Shown here in pieces: positions 14,161 through 26,840 of a DNA stretch of 64,000 nt. The notes under the pieces were generated by a model. It saw only the letters and a list, made by a program, of their open reading frames with translations. It searched no databases and was not told the origin of the DNA. Location: positions 58,152,149-58,216,148 of the forward strand of contig CM031857.1 in assembly GCA_018697195.1 (NCBI GenBank). Direction: 5' to 3'. A program made the position numbers and the translations under genes. Position 1 is the first letter of the stretch, and each line of letters opens with the position of its first letter. Source of the DNA: Certhia americana (lineage: Eukaryota > Chordata > Aves > Passeriformes > Certhiidae).

Positions 14161-15794
14161 AAAGAAACAAAAAGTGGGGTTGCTGATTACTTTATAGTTA
14201 ATGTCCTTCTTACATATTTCCTTACATTGTTTTTTTTTCATGTGGAAACTTGCATGGATTTATAGGTCACTGTTATGATATCACTATTATGATTTCATCA
14301 TTTAAGCAAATGGACAAAGTCTGGGCTGTAACCTATGAACCAGAAGAGTGTATGGACAGCGTATTAGATAAGCTTCCCCACTTGCAAGATTTAGTTTTTT
14401 AATTCTACCTTTTTTTATCTTCCCGTATGGATGTTAATATCTGTTACAATGGAGAGAGATTTCAAATAGCCAGCCCTCTCTAATGATGTCCTGTGATGCA
14501 TGGAAAATTCCGTAATAAAGCCTGTGTAGATGGCAGACTGCTGTCCCCAGCTGCAGAATAGCACTGGGGCCTTTATTTCAGTGTGATGAAAAATGCTAAA
14601 TGAAGCTAGGTCAGTAAATCACAAAACAAACTAATTAGATGGTACTGGGGCATAAATGCAAAGCAATAACAAGCCACTGACATTTCTAAGAGCTATGATC
14701 TTGCCATTGTTTGCTACAGAGTCCTTCTACTTTCTGTTGGGGGTGGGAGGGACAGAGGAGTGAAAACTTTGGTTTTTCCTATAGAATAATATTGTTCTTG
14801 TCCTGTCTTGTCTTCATAAACAAGGGAGAAAGGTTCTTGTTCTCTTTTAAATGGAAACAAGTGGCCTACACACTGCACAATACTGAGTAAAATTGGTAAA
14901 AATTTACATTGGAATTGCTCTTCAAAATAGCTTAAAAGTACAATTTTATATGTATACTTCAAATAATTATGCAACTTTTCCAACAGCTGCAAGCAGAAGA
15001 ATAAATTATGTCAGTGATTGCAAAGTGTTCTGCTTGCTTTCTTATTCCTGTAAAACTAGAAACTTGTACGTTGTTTACCTCCTTTAATAAAGTTGTCTTT
15101 TGCCTTTCTCTGTTACTGGTTAACTAGTAAATAAAAGTGATGAGGTGGTGTCTGATTTATTTTCCTACTTGTCTGCATTACCATCTTCCTAAATGTTGTT
15201 ATGCTCCAATTCTCTCTTTTCACATTCATATTGCTGAACCCTCGTAAGTGAGGCTGTTAGCCATCATGACCTGGTGACACTATACAAGAGAGAAAACTGA
15301 CTTGCCCTTCCACTTAATTCTTTCAGGTGATGCTATATTTTGGCTTGAGGTTATTTTTTTGTTGTTTTCAAAGAATTTAATGATGTTTTTATGATGTGAC
15401 ATTTAAACACTAGTAACAATAATGAAATCTCAACAAGGCGACTTCGTTCACTTTTGTACTACCAGGATAATGATGGGCAGTAATTGACAGAGGCAAAACA
15501 ATACAAAAACTTACAAATCAGTTTTGAAAGAGAGAAGGAAACTTTATGCTATGTGTTATGGAAGTTTTAGGAGAGAAACAATAATGATTCAAAGCTCTTA
15601 TTAATACGGACTGCATTTAAGAGGAAGGGAACACTCAAGATTCACAGATGCTTGTGTTTGAAAAAGAATGAAAAAAGTCAAAAAGTCCACAAAAGAAGCT
15701 TAAAGACTTATTATTGCATGGAAATTGGTATTAGACCCTTACCTTCTAGCATAAGCACTCCATCGTTATGGGTTTTGAATAATGGGCAGGTTGA

Positions 15795-15865
15795 AAGGTA
15801 AGAGAGAGAATGAAATTAGAAAGGGAGAGAGAAAGAGAGGAAGAAAGGGAAGAAAGAAAGATCAT
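15795..15865. repeat. GA-rich polypurine tract
   Basis: Purine-rich run of GAGA and GAAA words with few interruptions. On the minus strand it yields a Ser/Leu-rich chance frame. Confidence 0.75.
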
Positions 15866-17649
15866 CAGTTTTGGCTCCAGTGCCAATCCAGATAATGGGG
15901 TATCTAGGGTCCTAGGGTGTGTTTTCCTGGACTTCATGGGGGTATCTTGCTAGATAAGTTTTCCCTCACTGGAAATAAGTTTCACCTGTATCACCTAAAC
16001 CCCATTTACTTTAAAATTTTTCCTTTCTCCAGCCATAAAAAATGTTATGTTGTTTTTTTTTTTTTTTTTTTGGTGACAGTTCCTCTGCTCATTACATATT
16101 TTAGCAGAGAAGATCAAGTCTTGGTAATGTTTATCTCCCTACGTCACCCATCTTTCATCCAGAGTAAATTTGGTTGTGGATAACTTGTGTGTACAACAAG
16201 GTCAGGGTCACACTGAAATTATTCAGCTATCACCAAGTATAATCAGAGCATACATGATCCCTCTGCACTTAAACAAGCTAAAAATAGAAGGTGTATAATA
16301 CTATTAGAATATTTTGATTAGTTACTTCTGTACAATGTTTTATTCAATAGGTTTCAAATGGGCATAACCTTCTTACCCCTGTAATGATCCAATACAGTTA
16401 GCATATTCATTACTGTGTTCAAGTTTCTTCATTCACTCTGTGATGCAAATTTGCATAGTGTTCTGTGTACTGGGATAAGAGAAGTATGAATACAATGATC
16501 CTAGAAACCCTCACATTTTCTGGTGTCTCCTAAACTGACTTCTTTTTTAGTCTTGATGAGTGTCTTATATTCCACTCACCAATGTTTAGTAGACTTGTCA
16601 CTGAAAATCATTATTCTACACATTTATATTTCACTGCCCTAGATGTTCCTATTGTCTTACTCAGACAAGTAAAAATCAGTGAGTATGTAACACCTAGCCA
16701 ATATGATTTGGTATATTCTTGTTTTACATACATTAAAAGTTTCAAAAAGAGACTTTACTCTTCTTATTTGTCAATAGCTTTCCCACAATACTGATGAAAA
16801 GTAATAATGGTTTTTCTGGTGTATTTGTTTAATTGTAGTAGCTGGCCTTTAATTTTTTAGGACAAATTTTGTCATTCCATGATTTTGAATACTTGGCCAA
16901 AGAGGATATACTTTTAATTTCTATCACAGTAATCTTACCAAAAGTAAAACACACCTGATATCCAAATTGATGTCCATTTCCCTAAATAATATATTGTTGG
17001 TTTCCTTTGTGGTTAATAATTGAAACCAAGTATGTTATCATAAGATTAATGCTAAATCATGATGGGAAGTAAAATTACTGCTTACTGTAATAATCAGTTC
17101 TCATCATGATAGAACAGAAAACTAAAAAGAAATCGAACAGGATTATTTGCAAAATCATGCTAATGTGAATCAACCATTTTTATTGATTGAAGAACAGCAG
17201 TAGAATTCTTGACAGTTTCTTTATACAGTTGACCACTTCATATAATAAACTTAACCAAGGTGATCTTTTATAAGTCTTCTGTGATGACTTAAAGGAGATT
17301 ACAGTGGTTCTGTAGACTGCTATGATTTCTTTTGACTGCCAATTTACTAAACACAGAAATTTTGTATTCCATTCCATTCCTAAAACAAATATATTGTTCA
17401 CACAGATATCTTTATTACAGAAGTCTTAGACCTATATTATTAGAAATGGCTAAGATATATTTTTCTCTATATCGAAACATGCATTTTAGAGTCTAGCCAT
17501 AAACAGAATTCTTATTAGCTTATTGTCACCGTGGGAAAAGAGTGTAATAATTCAGTAGAACAAATATATCACAACACTAAAAAAACTGCATCCTCTCGGA
17601 ATTATATAAAAAAATTAATTTTTTTGTTTTTCTGTGCCATTCGGCTGTT

Positions 17650-18480
17650 CTTCTTCTGTTTCCCGAGAATGTAAATAAGAGTGTTTTCTCCCAGCCAGAG
17701 AGTTTGAAAGGACAGGTCTGTGAGACTTTTTTTCTTATTTCTCTTTCTTCATTGTTTATTATTTCTTATCATTACATTCCTGACTTGCAGAGCTTTTCCT
17801 TGCAGGTCAGTTCAAGGCACAAAATGCAAAATGCTTAATGTTCAATACAAAATGCTCTAATGCTAACTACAAAGTGCAAAAATCTTAATGCTCCCATCCT
17901 CAGGGTGGCGTGGATATTTATACTACTTTCTACATAATCAATATTTATAATTCTACTCCAATAACTATTATCTATGTTAGAAGGTTAAACTCTACTCTAA
18001 GCGAACTATAATGTGCCACCTCACTGCAGAACATGGAGGCAGATGAGGAAGAAGAGGAAACCCAAAAGCCATGTGCTTCCTCCACCTTGCCTTCACCTGT
18101 CTGCCATCCTGAAAACCCCATATATCTAACATTCTCACCCTGTGATAAAACTACACACTATTCTACTGTCTAATACACATTCTTGAAAACTCTGCTTCAT
18201 TTCAGAGCCTAAAAGCCCTTTTTCCATGAACAAAGGCTAAAAGCACTGTTTGTCAGAGATTCTAAAATCTCTCAAACATGCAAAGAGATATTCCTCATAA
18301 TTCCAGACTCCAGCATCCATGGTCAAGAGCAAAGGGAATTTCCTAAAGAATGGCTCAAATTTGGCAGGTCTCAGAACAGAATCAAGTACATCCAAACTTA
18401 TTTCTTTCCTCAAAATCAATTGCAATGATAATGTCCTAAGTCCTTGTCCCATGAAGAGATTTTTTGCATTTGGTGGCATA
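17650..18480. mobile_element. Possible ERV-derived sequence, family unresolved
   Basis: Several short blocks (around 17,800-17,900 with repeated 'ACAAAATGC' words, 18,020-18,150 and 18,240-18,420) look like sequence I associate with passerine endogenous retroviruses near their LTRs. I cannot place LTR ends, a primer-binding site or a target-site duplication, and no retroviral protein is readable. It could instead be unique sequence. Treat as a weak call. Confidence 0.25.
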
Positions 18481-21400
18481 CTATCATGTACTTTGATTTC
18501 TACCCTGAGGATATACAGGTTTTTTCCTGCATTTTTAGGTATATTGCCTCCAATTTAAATATAGTTTTAATTACATTTTGAATATGTAACAGGATGCTAT
18601 ACATTCTTGGGACAAAAAAATAAAGCAAAAAGGTGGGAAGCAGAAAAATTTTAAATAAAAGCACTTGGATTAATACAGTAATAATTCTCCATTTGCCATT
18701 TATTTAGTATTGCTTGGACTGAGAATTAAGAAGAACACAGGTGAGTTAGAGGAAAGGAAGGCAGGACATGTGTAGGTCTGATTTGCACTTTCTTTTACTT
18801 ACTGAAATGTAGGGGGAAAAAAGAGGCTGGCATAAGTAAATATGGATGAACAATAAAATTTAGCAGTCAGTGAAGAGGAAAAATGTGTCACTCAGCTAAT
18901 TGCAGGTGAGTTTGTGAAGTTTGGAGTTTTTTTGGAATTTGTTTTATGAGAGTCACTTCTGGGCAGGGTCTTCATAGAATTGTCCTCTGTTAATAGCTGA
19001 CACACTTTCATGATATTTGAGCAATATTTTTTTCAATGAAAATTAGGTTCAAGAAAAAAAATTTCTATTAATTTGTATAATATAATACCTTCTATTAATT
19101 AGTATCCTAAGTAGTTCATCTGCGTTATCACTAAATTCTGCATAAAGTGAAAAATGGAAAGGCATAATATATTGACCTGTAATTTTATCATAAATTCATG
19201 CATGCTATAGAGTCAATGACATTCAGAAACTGTATTAACCTTTCAAATAACGTGAATCATCAAGACAGTAACAGCTGAAGCATATGTGTCACCTCTATCT
19301 AGCAAGGTATAAAAAAATGCTTTCTTGCTCTGCGCCCAAGTAATATAGAAAAATATTCCAGCTATGAGTAACAAGGCATGTTTGTCCAGCAATATCAATC
19401 GTATGCAAGTAAATATTAAGTACTTACACTTACATCCGAAACAAAATTTGTGGATCATTTGAACAAGAAAGAAAGCTGGAACAACCTCAGAAAGAAATTA
19501 TCACCAGCTAGTTCTATATGGTAATGTAATGAAGACAGATGGCAATAGATTTACGATGACAATTATTTCAGTGCCACTTCTACTGTCTTCTTGGCTGCTA
19601 AAGATTTTTTGAGTATAACCAGAAAACATAATTTTTGAGAAATAGGATTATTTATAGGCAGTAGTACACTATTTCTTTGCCAAGAAAAAAGATTCAAGAG
19701 ACATCTTTTAATTAATAAACTACTGAAAAAATAATGGGGAAGAGTTAAGTAAATTAGTTGCTGCTGATTTTATGTGGCAGTTGTCCTCTACAGAATCTGT
19801 TGTCAGAGCAGGAGGAAACATCCCAAAACACTGACATTCTAAGCTGAGTTAGAAAAAGTATTTGAGGAAATCAGGAAAAAGTGATTGAAAGTTACAACAT
19901 GGTTGTAACCTTCCTTCCATACAAAAGATACTGTCTGAGAGAATAGCAATTATCTGATTTAGCTGGAAGCAGGACATCTGTTATCTATGTTTCAGAACGG
20001 TGAGACAATCAAGGTAAGAAATGGAACTGTAATTTATTGTTGAGTAGCCTTCTGAAATGAGAGAAAAGAATTCATGCCTAAATAAAACAGATTGTTTTCT
20101 TCTTTTAATGACGTGATAGCTTTTTCTTCCTTTGTGGAAAAAATGGTTATGGCCTACCATGTGTGTGCTTTTCCAAAATAAAAAAATCTGTAATATTTTG
20201 TGTTATGTTTTTAGTGCATCAAAAATCAGTTCTTACATACTCTTCGTGTTTTAAACACCTTCCTATACAGTGTTGAATCACTGTATCAAGTTGTGTGTTT
20301 GCTTGCATTGTAAAGGCAAATGTCTTTTCAGCCTTTTCAGACACATAACTGTATAGCTGTCTCATATAAGGCCACCGTATCTTGTCAAGTAACCACAATA
20401 AACCACTCTCAAAATCCTTTTACCCATATTTGTGTGACTTAGTATAAAAGAAAGGCTTAGTCAAAGGCTCCTGAAATCCAGAATTTATTGAGGAAAGTGA
20501 GTGAACTACAATTCACTCTATCACAGAGATACAGCTTTTCTAAATAATCCCTATAGCATATTTGACTGATTCCAGTTATGAGTAAAAAACCCTAAAGTAA
20601 GTATTAAAAATTAATGAAACTTTATCCCTGTATCTTTCTTTTTCACCTTCATTTCAAATATCACTCTATATTTACATAAACTAGTGAATTATTTACTGGA
20701 TATTTTCATCAGATCAGTGGCTGAAATACAAATATTACAAATGTAAAATTCTTTACATTGAGTCACATCTTACAGCAGGAAATCAGTAGCACTGAGAAAC
20801 AAAAAGTATGGAAAGATTCATTGGCTAATTGACTGAAAGACAATGATTGGCCATCTAATGCTAAAATATGGATAAGGAAACCACATACTCATCAACTAAT
20901 TAAAATATTGCAAAGCTGTTCCAATACATTATTCAATGGCAAAATGAATCAGACCTATACAATCACTCTAAATGGCCTTGGATATTATTAGTTTAAGTAA
21001 GATGTCCTTTTGCCATTTAGATGTGGCCTTTTGCCTTGTGTGGAGCTGCATATTTTGTCCCAGTTAACAAATAACTGACCATATAATACATGATTTATGT
21101 TGTAATTTTCTGTCACTTTGCTTTACATCTCCCCTTTATTTATGTCTGATTCACTCTTCTGCACCTAGAATAGTCTAAAGTGAGAAGAAGTCACTCATAC
21201 ACAGAACTTCAATAATTAGTAACCATCACATTTGGTTTTATATTAAATGCCATACAGTCTTAAGGAGAGTCCATAATTTACTTTTTCAAAAGTGACCTGT
21301 AATACAAAAGTGGACACTCCAACAAGCTTTTTAGAAGGCAAAATTCTTCTTTCTAAAAATGACGTGCTGCTTGAAAAGTTCATAAAAAAACCCAAAAGTA

Positions 21401-22163
21401 GTAACACAATATGTAAAAATAATTATTTTTCCTCTGAATCCTTTGCAGAAACTGCAATGCTTCTATTGTCAACATAAAAGACACACTTGTAAAGTGAAAA
21501 GCAATAAAAACTTCAGAATCATAGTTCCAAAAGTCTAAGAAAGAACAAAACTGAAAAACAATCCTTCTCCCCTAAAAAGGGTTTTGTAATGTATCTGGAA
21601 TTTCTCATTTCTCTTTGATTGTAGAAATTCTCAACAATTATTTATAGAAAACAAACACTACAAAGAATAGAAAATAGAAATTGGAAAATAATTCAGCATT
21701 CCCTGTATCAGCACATGCTTCCAGAGTAGCAAAACATTAATAGTCCTTTGTGTTTTTCTTCAGTCCAACTGTAGTTGAAACTGATAGACAACAGATCACT
21801 CGTTTTTGATACAATACTTATAATAGAGAAATGGAAATGTTGGCTTTGTATTTTCTAGTCTAGTTGTAGAACTGTGCACAATTGGTTTCAAAATTAAATA
21901 AGGCTAAAAAAGCAGACAAAGATGAAATATGTGATAGAAATATCTGTGAGGAACACATTAAGTTTTTTTTGCAAATTCTATGGGTGGCTTTTCCCCATTT
22001 GGGATCAAAATTTGTCTCTATTAATCTAAGAACCTCTTTTTCCTCTTTCCCAAGAATTATAATACTCAGGTTTAGTGCTATTGGTTGCAGCAATAGGGGA
22101 ACCACTGTAAGTGCTTTATTTTTCTACTGCAGCCAGTATCAAAACCTTTAGTATGGGACAAGG

Positions 22164-22227
22164 AGGCCATCAATTACAAAAGTGTTCTACTCAGAAGGCC
22201 ATCAATTACAAAAGTGTTCTACTCAGA
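22164..22227. repeat. Perfect 32-bp tandem duplication
   Basis: Two identical adjacent copies of a 32-base unit (22,164-22,195 and 22,196-22,227), each starting AGGCCATCAATTACAAAAGT and ending TCTACTCAGA. With no mismatch between copies it is recent, and it may vary in copy number between individuals. Confidence 0.95.
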
Positions 22228-24091
22228 AGTTCATTCATTTCAGAAGCTCATTCATTCATTCTCCATGTTTATTTAAAGATTACCTCTTAGTTTATCACTT
22301 TAGAAATTTCTAAACAAACAAAAAATTTTAAATTTTCTTTGGACAAACTATGGGTGAGACCAGTATACATCCATACAAACACTATTAATCTCTTTCTCTG
22401 GCTGAATATGTAGAGGTGTACCAATTTAAGAAAAAAAAAAAAGCCAATTTCCCTTCTTTAATAGTATTTTATGATAGTGAATTGAATAATTTGATTGGGA
22501 AATGAGCAGTCAAAATGGCTGGATATATTATTAAATGTGTCTCTCATTTAAGAGACATTTTATTATCCTTATGCAATAATAATCATTATCATTCAGAAAA
22601 TGATGGAAGACTATTAAATATTAATGCAAAAAAAAATGTTATTACTTGTATGCAACAGGCATCCTGAACTGATAGGTGAATTCTGCTTGCTTTCTAAATT
22701 CTTAATCAGATTTTTTAGTCCCCCAAATGAAATCAGTTACAGCCCACTGAAGTCTAAAATATACATAGAATACAGCTATCCAAAAAAATTTTAAAAAATC
22801 ATGTAAAGTTATGAGATCTCTTATCATCAAACAACTTAATACAATTTATAAAATGCATGAGAACTATTAAACATATTCTTACTATCACTGATTTGATAAA
22901 TATTTTTGAGGAGATTTTTTATAATCAATATTTTAATAAGTTTACCTTTCCTCACCTTCTGATTTAAATCTACTTAGCTGTGCTGTTTGAATTCGGGAAG
23001 AGTTGTATGGATTCTGTTACTGAAGTATATCAATGTTTGGTTTCATTCTAAATTTGAAGTAGACTTGAATATGCCATGAAATTAAAAATCAAAATCATAG
23101 TTAAAACATTTCATGTCAACATGATTCTTTCTCAGTGTTGGAAATTTGTTTTATTTTACTTTAACAAAGAGTAGTTTAACTGAAAAGAAAATTGAAAAGA
23201 AAATAAAAATCAAAACATTCAGCACAAGTTATATCAAAACCTATCACATTCAGTCAGTGATGAAAGTTTCCACCTCTATTTTCTTGTGTGCAATTTTTAG
23301 AAAGAAAACATAATCAACACAATCAACAGCATTTCACAAAGTCTCAGGCATTGTCCCTAAGTCTTGCCTTTTTATTTTCTCTCCTTTCCCTTCTCCCTCC
23401 CCCTCAGTTACCTAGAGAGGAGACGAATTCTCAGTATGAATTATGCAGATGCACTCTGCCAACATTTAAGAAAAATTTGTGGGATGATGTTGCATAACAG
23501 AAACTCCAATGATGACTCAACTATTTGGTAGTCAAGAGAAGTTTCTTATCTAGCTATGCCCTACTTTTATTACTATAATAATTTTTAATTCAATTTTAAT
23601 GCACATTCAGTTGACTTATTTTTTAAGGGAGACAAAGTAACATTTTAAAGTGCAGTCATACTGACTAAAAGCCATATTACTAGAGTAAACATATATTGAA
23701 CTTGAATTTTTTCAGTAGAAGTTGGTGAACTGCACATTTAAAGTAAGTTTGATACTGCTCAGGATATCTATTTTTATTTGTCAGCTAATTGTCAGGTAAA
23801 TTATACTTCATTGTATAAAGCCTTAGAGCTGCAGGCAGCAAGAAATTCCAAGAGCAAAAGTGGATATTATTATTAAAGTCTATATGCTATAAGAGAATCT
23901 GTAGATAATAATCTATATATTTGGGCTGAGTAGAACTTGCATTTATCTGTTTCAGCCCAACCCATTATCATTTCTGCATGACTAAGAACTGAGAAAGCTA
24001 TTATTTGCTATTACATGACAGAAACCACAGACTTATATTTAACCTCCTAATATTATTTGCTCCTGTATTTTTCATGTGTTTTTTCTTTTGT

Positions 24092-24215
24092 CTGGGTTTT
24101 TTGTGTTTTTTTTTTTTTTGTTTGATTGTTTGTCTGTTTGTTTGTGAGGTTTGTGGAGTTTAAGGGGTTTTTGTTTATTTGTGTGTTTTTTGGGTTTGGT
24201 TTGGTTTGGTTTTTT
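24092..24215. repeat. T/G-rich low-complexity tract (TTTG/TTTTGG words)
   Basis: Long T runs broken by G, GG and GGG, including TTTG and GGTTTGGTTTGG words. The reverse strand gives a Lys/Asn-rich chance frame. Confidence 0.8.
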
Positions 24216-24639
24216 GGTTGCATATAGTATGTAGTGTGTGTAGTTTAATTTCCTGTATATAACTGTAAAATGCACAATTTTTTCTGTCTCCCATCTGCTG
24301 CTGCAGAGGATGTGGTGTTACGTGCACAGTCCCTGTAAAGATGTATCAGAAACTCTAAAAGTGTTATTGGTGCAAGGACCTTACTTTGCTCTTGTTTAGG
24401 TGAGTAATTCAAGACTTTGGTTTCTGTATCTGAAAATTAACTCAATTTTGCTGGAGATATTACACAGTTTTCAGGTTTCTGACCCCAAAGACATGGTCCT
24501 GAATTAAATGTAAATTCCCAATCAAGATATCCTAAAATTTCTTTTAAATACTAAATGTCTTAAAAATGCCTTTGTCTTAAAGACTTCATCAGATGACTAA
24601 GGAGTCAATTTTCTAGGGATGTACACACCAAGGATACAT

Positions 24640-24790
24640 TCAGTCTTACTCTTTTTATTGGAAAAAGGTATTTTAAAAGGCAGGACTGCTTCTGTTCCAG
24701 CTCCGTAATTGTTGCAGTTGCCCTTTTCTGTGCCCTTTCTAACTCCACTCTGTCTTTGAAATATAGAGAAAACACAGCTGTGCGGTAGCC
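24640..24790 (-). mobile_element. CR1 LINE reverse-transcriptase C-terminal fragment, minus strand
   Basis: Read on the minus strand, the translation contains 'DRVELERAQKRATATITELE'. This corresponds to the CR1 ORF2 segment just after the RT domain that usually reads like 'D-I-x-x-LE-x-VQ-R-RATK'. It sits immediately beside a longer CR1 copy in the opposite direction, so two insertions or an inversion met here. Boundaries are approximate. Confidence 0.55.
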
Positions 24791-24793
24791 AAG

Positions 24794-25768
24794 ATGTTTA
24801 CAGTCCAAGATATTCTGCAGGAGCAGATCATATTCAGTGCCATCCTGTGGCATGTAAAGGACAATGAGAGGATCAGGCACAGCCAGAATATGCTTATGAA
24901 AGGCAGGTCCTGCTTGACCAGCCTGATCTCTTTCTATGACCAGGTAACACATTTAGTGGATCAGAGAAAGGTTGTGAATATTGTCTCTCTAGACTTCAGT
25001 AAAGCCTTTGACACCTTCTTCTGAAGAAACTGGCTGACTTGGGCAGGTGATTGTTCACTGCATAAAAACTGCCTGCATAGTCTGTTAAAGGAGTGGTGGC
25101 GAATGGAATTAAATCCTTTTGGTGCCCAGCCACAAGTGATGTTCCCCAGGGCTCAGTACTGTGTCTGTTAAATATCAGTTATTTGGATGAAGCAATTGAG
25201 TGTACCCTCAGTAAGTTCCCAGATGACAACAAGTTGGGCAGGAGTATCCATGTGCTGGAGGTCAGGGTCCAGGACAGTCTGCTTTGATAGGCTGAGGTCA
25301 GTAGTACAAGATTGAATAAAGCCAAGTGCCAGGTCCTGCCCTTGGGTCACAACAACCCCAGGCAGTGCTACAGGCTGGGGGCAGAGTGAGTTTTCAGTAA
25401 ACGAAAATATTAATTTAAAGTGCCCTGGAAAGCTGGCCGGCGGAAAAGGACCTGAGGGTGGTGGTTGACAGCAACTGAACATGAGCCAGCTGTGCCCAAG
25501 GTGGCCAAGAAGGTCAGTGGCATTCTGGCCTCTATCAGAAAAGGAGTGGACAGCAGGACCAGGGCAGTGATTGCCCCTCAGCACTGTGATTGTTCTCAGC
25601 AGCGATGAGGCCACACCTTGAGCAGTTTTCAGTTTTAGAGGTATTTAAATGACATGTAGATGTGATGCTTGAGGACATGGATTAGTGGAGGTCTTGGCAG
25701 TCCTGGGTTAATGATTAGAGTCAGTGATCTTAGAGGGTTTTTTCCAAACTAAATGATTCTATTATTTT
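24794..25768 (+). mobile_element. CR1 LINE, 5'-truncated, with degraded RT and 3' end
   Basis: About 1 kb of CR1 on the plus strand. The first frame (24,794-25,024) reads through the RT segment with 'KGRSCLTSLISFYDQVTHLV' and 'VSLDFSKAFDT', the motif A region including the catalytic Asp. The next frame (25,093-25,287) has 'TSDVPQGSVL' (motif B) and 'FPDDNKLG' where the catalytic FADD box normally lies, so the alanine is replaced. Frames are broken by stops and shifts. The copy continues to a normal CR1 3' end ('GATCTTAGAGGG...AAATGATTCTATTA'). It is dead, truncated at the 5' end, and typical of bird genomes. Confidence 0.9.
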
Positions 25769-25919
25769 CTAAGATAACACCTTCTACATTGTTTTCCATG
25801 CCTTTGTGACGGTGCTTAAGAATTTTTTTTTCTTTGAATGCATAATAAGCTGATGTTTCTTGGAAACAGTGAGTTTGACTTCAACATTTCTATTCTAGGT
25901 TGTGATGTCCAATTCATCA

Positions 25920-26840
25920 TTCAGCAGCTGTGATTTAGAAATCTTTTCCCATGACATATCATCCTACATTTATTTACATTTACACTCAAGGATTTAGTGT
26001 CATCTGAAAACTTGAAGGTTTTACTGCAGATTTCTCCTCCAAGTCATTGAAAAAAATGTTGAATGCAACTAATCACACTGATTTATGGAGAATCTATTAG
26101 TGATCCTTTTCCACCCAGGAAGTGAACATATTTTTCTCTCTTTAACCTCATTTCAAACTTCATTTCAAGTTACAACTTTTCCTGTTGCAACTTATTTTTG
26201 TTACTGAATTTTATTCAGAGAATTTTTCAAATTCCAAGTATTTTGTCACAATCCTACCTCTCTTATCCATTTGCTCTTCCAAACCTCCTCAAATAACAGT
26301 AAAGTACTTGAGGGTGATTTCTTATTTCAGATTATCTCCTAACAGAAAAGAATCCTTTCTGATTCTTTCCTATCAGACTATGCTTTTCCATATTTTCTTT
26401 ATTTCAGTAGCTGTAACTTTTATTACTGACTCTGCCAGATGGGTATTCAGGAAAGAAGCCAGGTTCATATGTCTGCAGTTCCTAGGATTCCCCTCAGAGC
26501 CCTGTCCATACCTGTGAGTTACGTTGGTGACCTGCCAGTCCTCTGGCACAGCTGCAGTTTGTGATGATGTCTTACACATTTTGGCTTCTGCTTCTACAAC
26601 TTCACACTTGGGTTCCTTCAAAATTCTGTGGTAAATGTCAGACAGTCCTGGTTACACATTAACAAGTATCAGGCATGGAAATTCTCCAACACCTCGCTGT
26701 CTGCCTGGGTTTTGTTTCAAATATTCCTGTTATCTTTCAGTTTTCAAAGCCAGCAGCCTTGTTCCACTTTGATTATGGGGAAAGTTTTTCTTCTGGTGTA
26801 GGTTATTTTGTTTCCCTTCCTAACCTTTTAAATGCCCCAT
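25920..26840 (-). mobile_element. Ancient diverged CR1/L3-like LINE, minus strand
   Basis: On the plus strand the text follows the antisense of an old amniote CR1/L3-type LINE: 'CATCTGAAAACTTGAAGGTT', then 'CCAAGTCATTGAAAAAAATG', then a segment around 26,440-26,640 with 'GACCTGCCAGTCCTCTGGCA' and 'CACTTGGGTTCCTTCAAAA'. The RT-like order is kept but divergence is high and no frame is open. It is older than the neighbouring CR1 at 24.8-25.8 kb. Edges are uncertain. Confidence 0.55.

Larger units (their letters stand above)
14161..24639. other. AT-rich non-coding DNA with scattered simple repeats
   Basis: No recognisable gene. It contains a GA-rich tract (15,795-15,865), a T run (16,050-16,071), a possible ERV-derived block (17,650-18,480), a perfect 32-bp tandem duplication (22,164-22,227) and a T/G-rich tract (24,092-24,215). 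Open frames do not exceed about 92 codons and none resembles a known protein. Confidence 0.5.

Noticed and set aside
24605..24952. 115-codon minus-strand open frame as a host gene
   Set aside because: Its middle is a CR1 RT fragment and its N-terminal part is antisense of the neighbouring CR1.
25168..25614. 148-codon minus-strand open frame
   Set aside because: It is the antisense of the plus-strand CR1 copy and resembles no protein.
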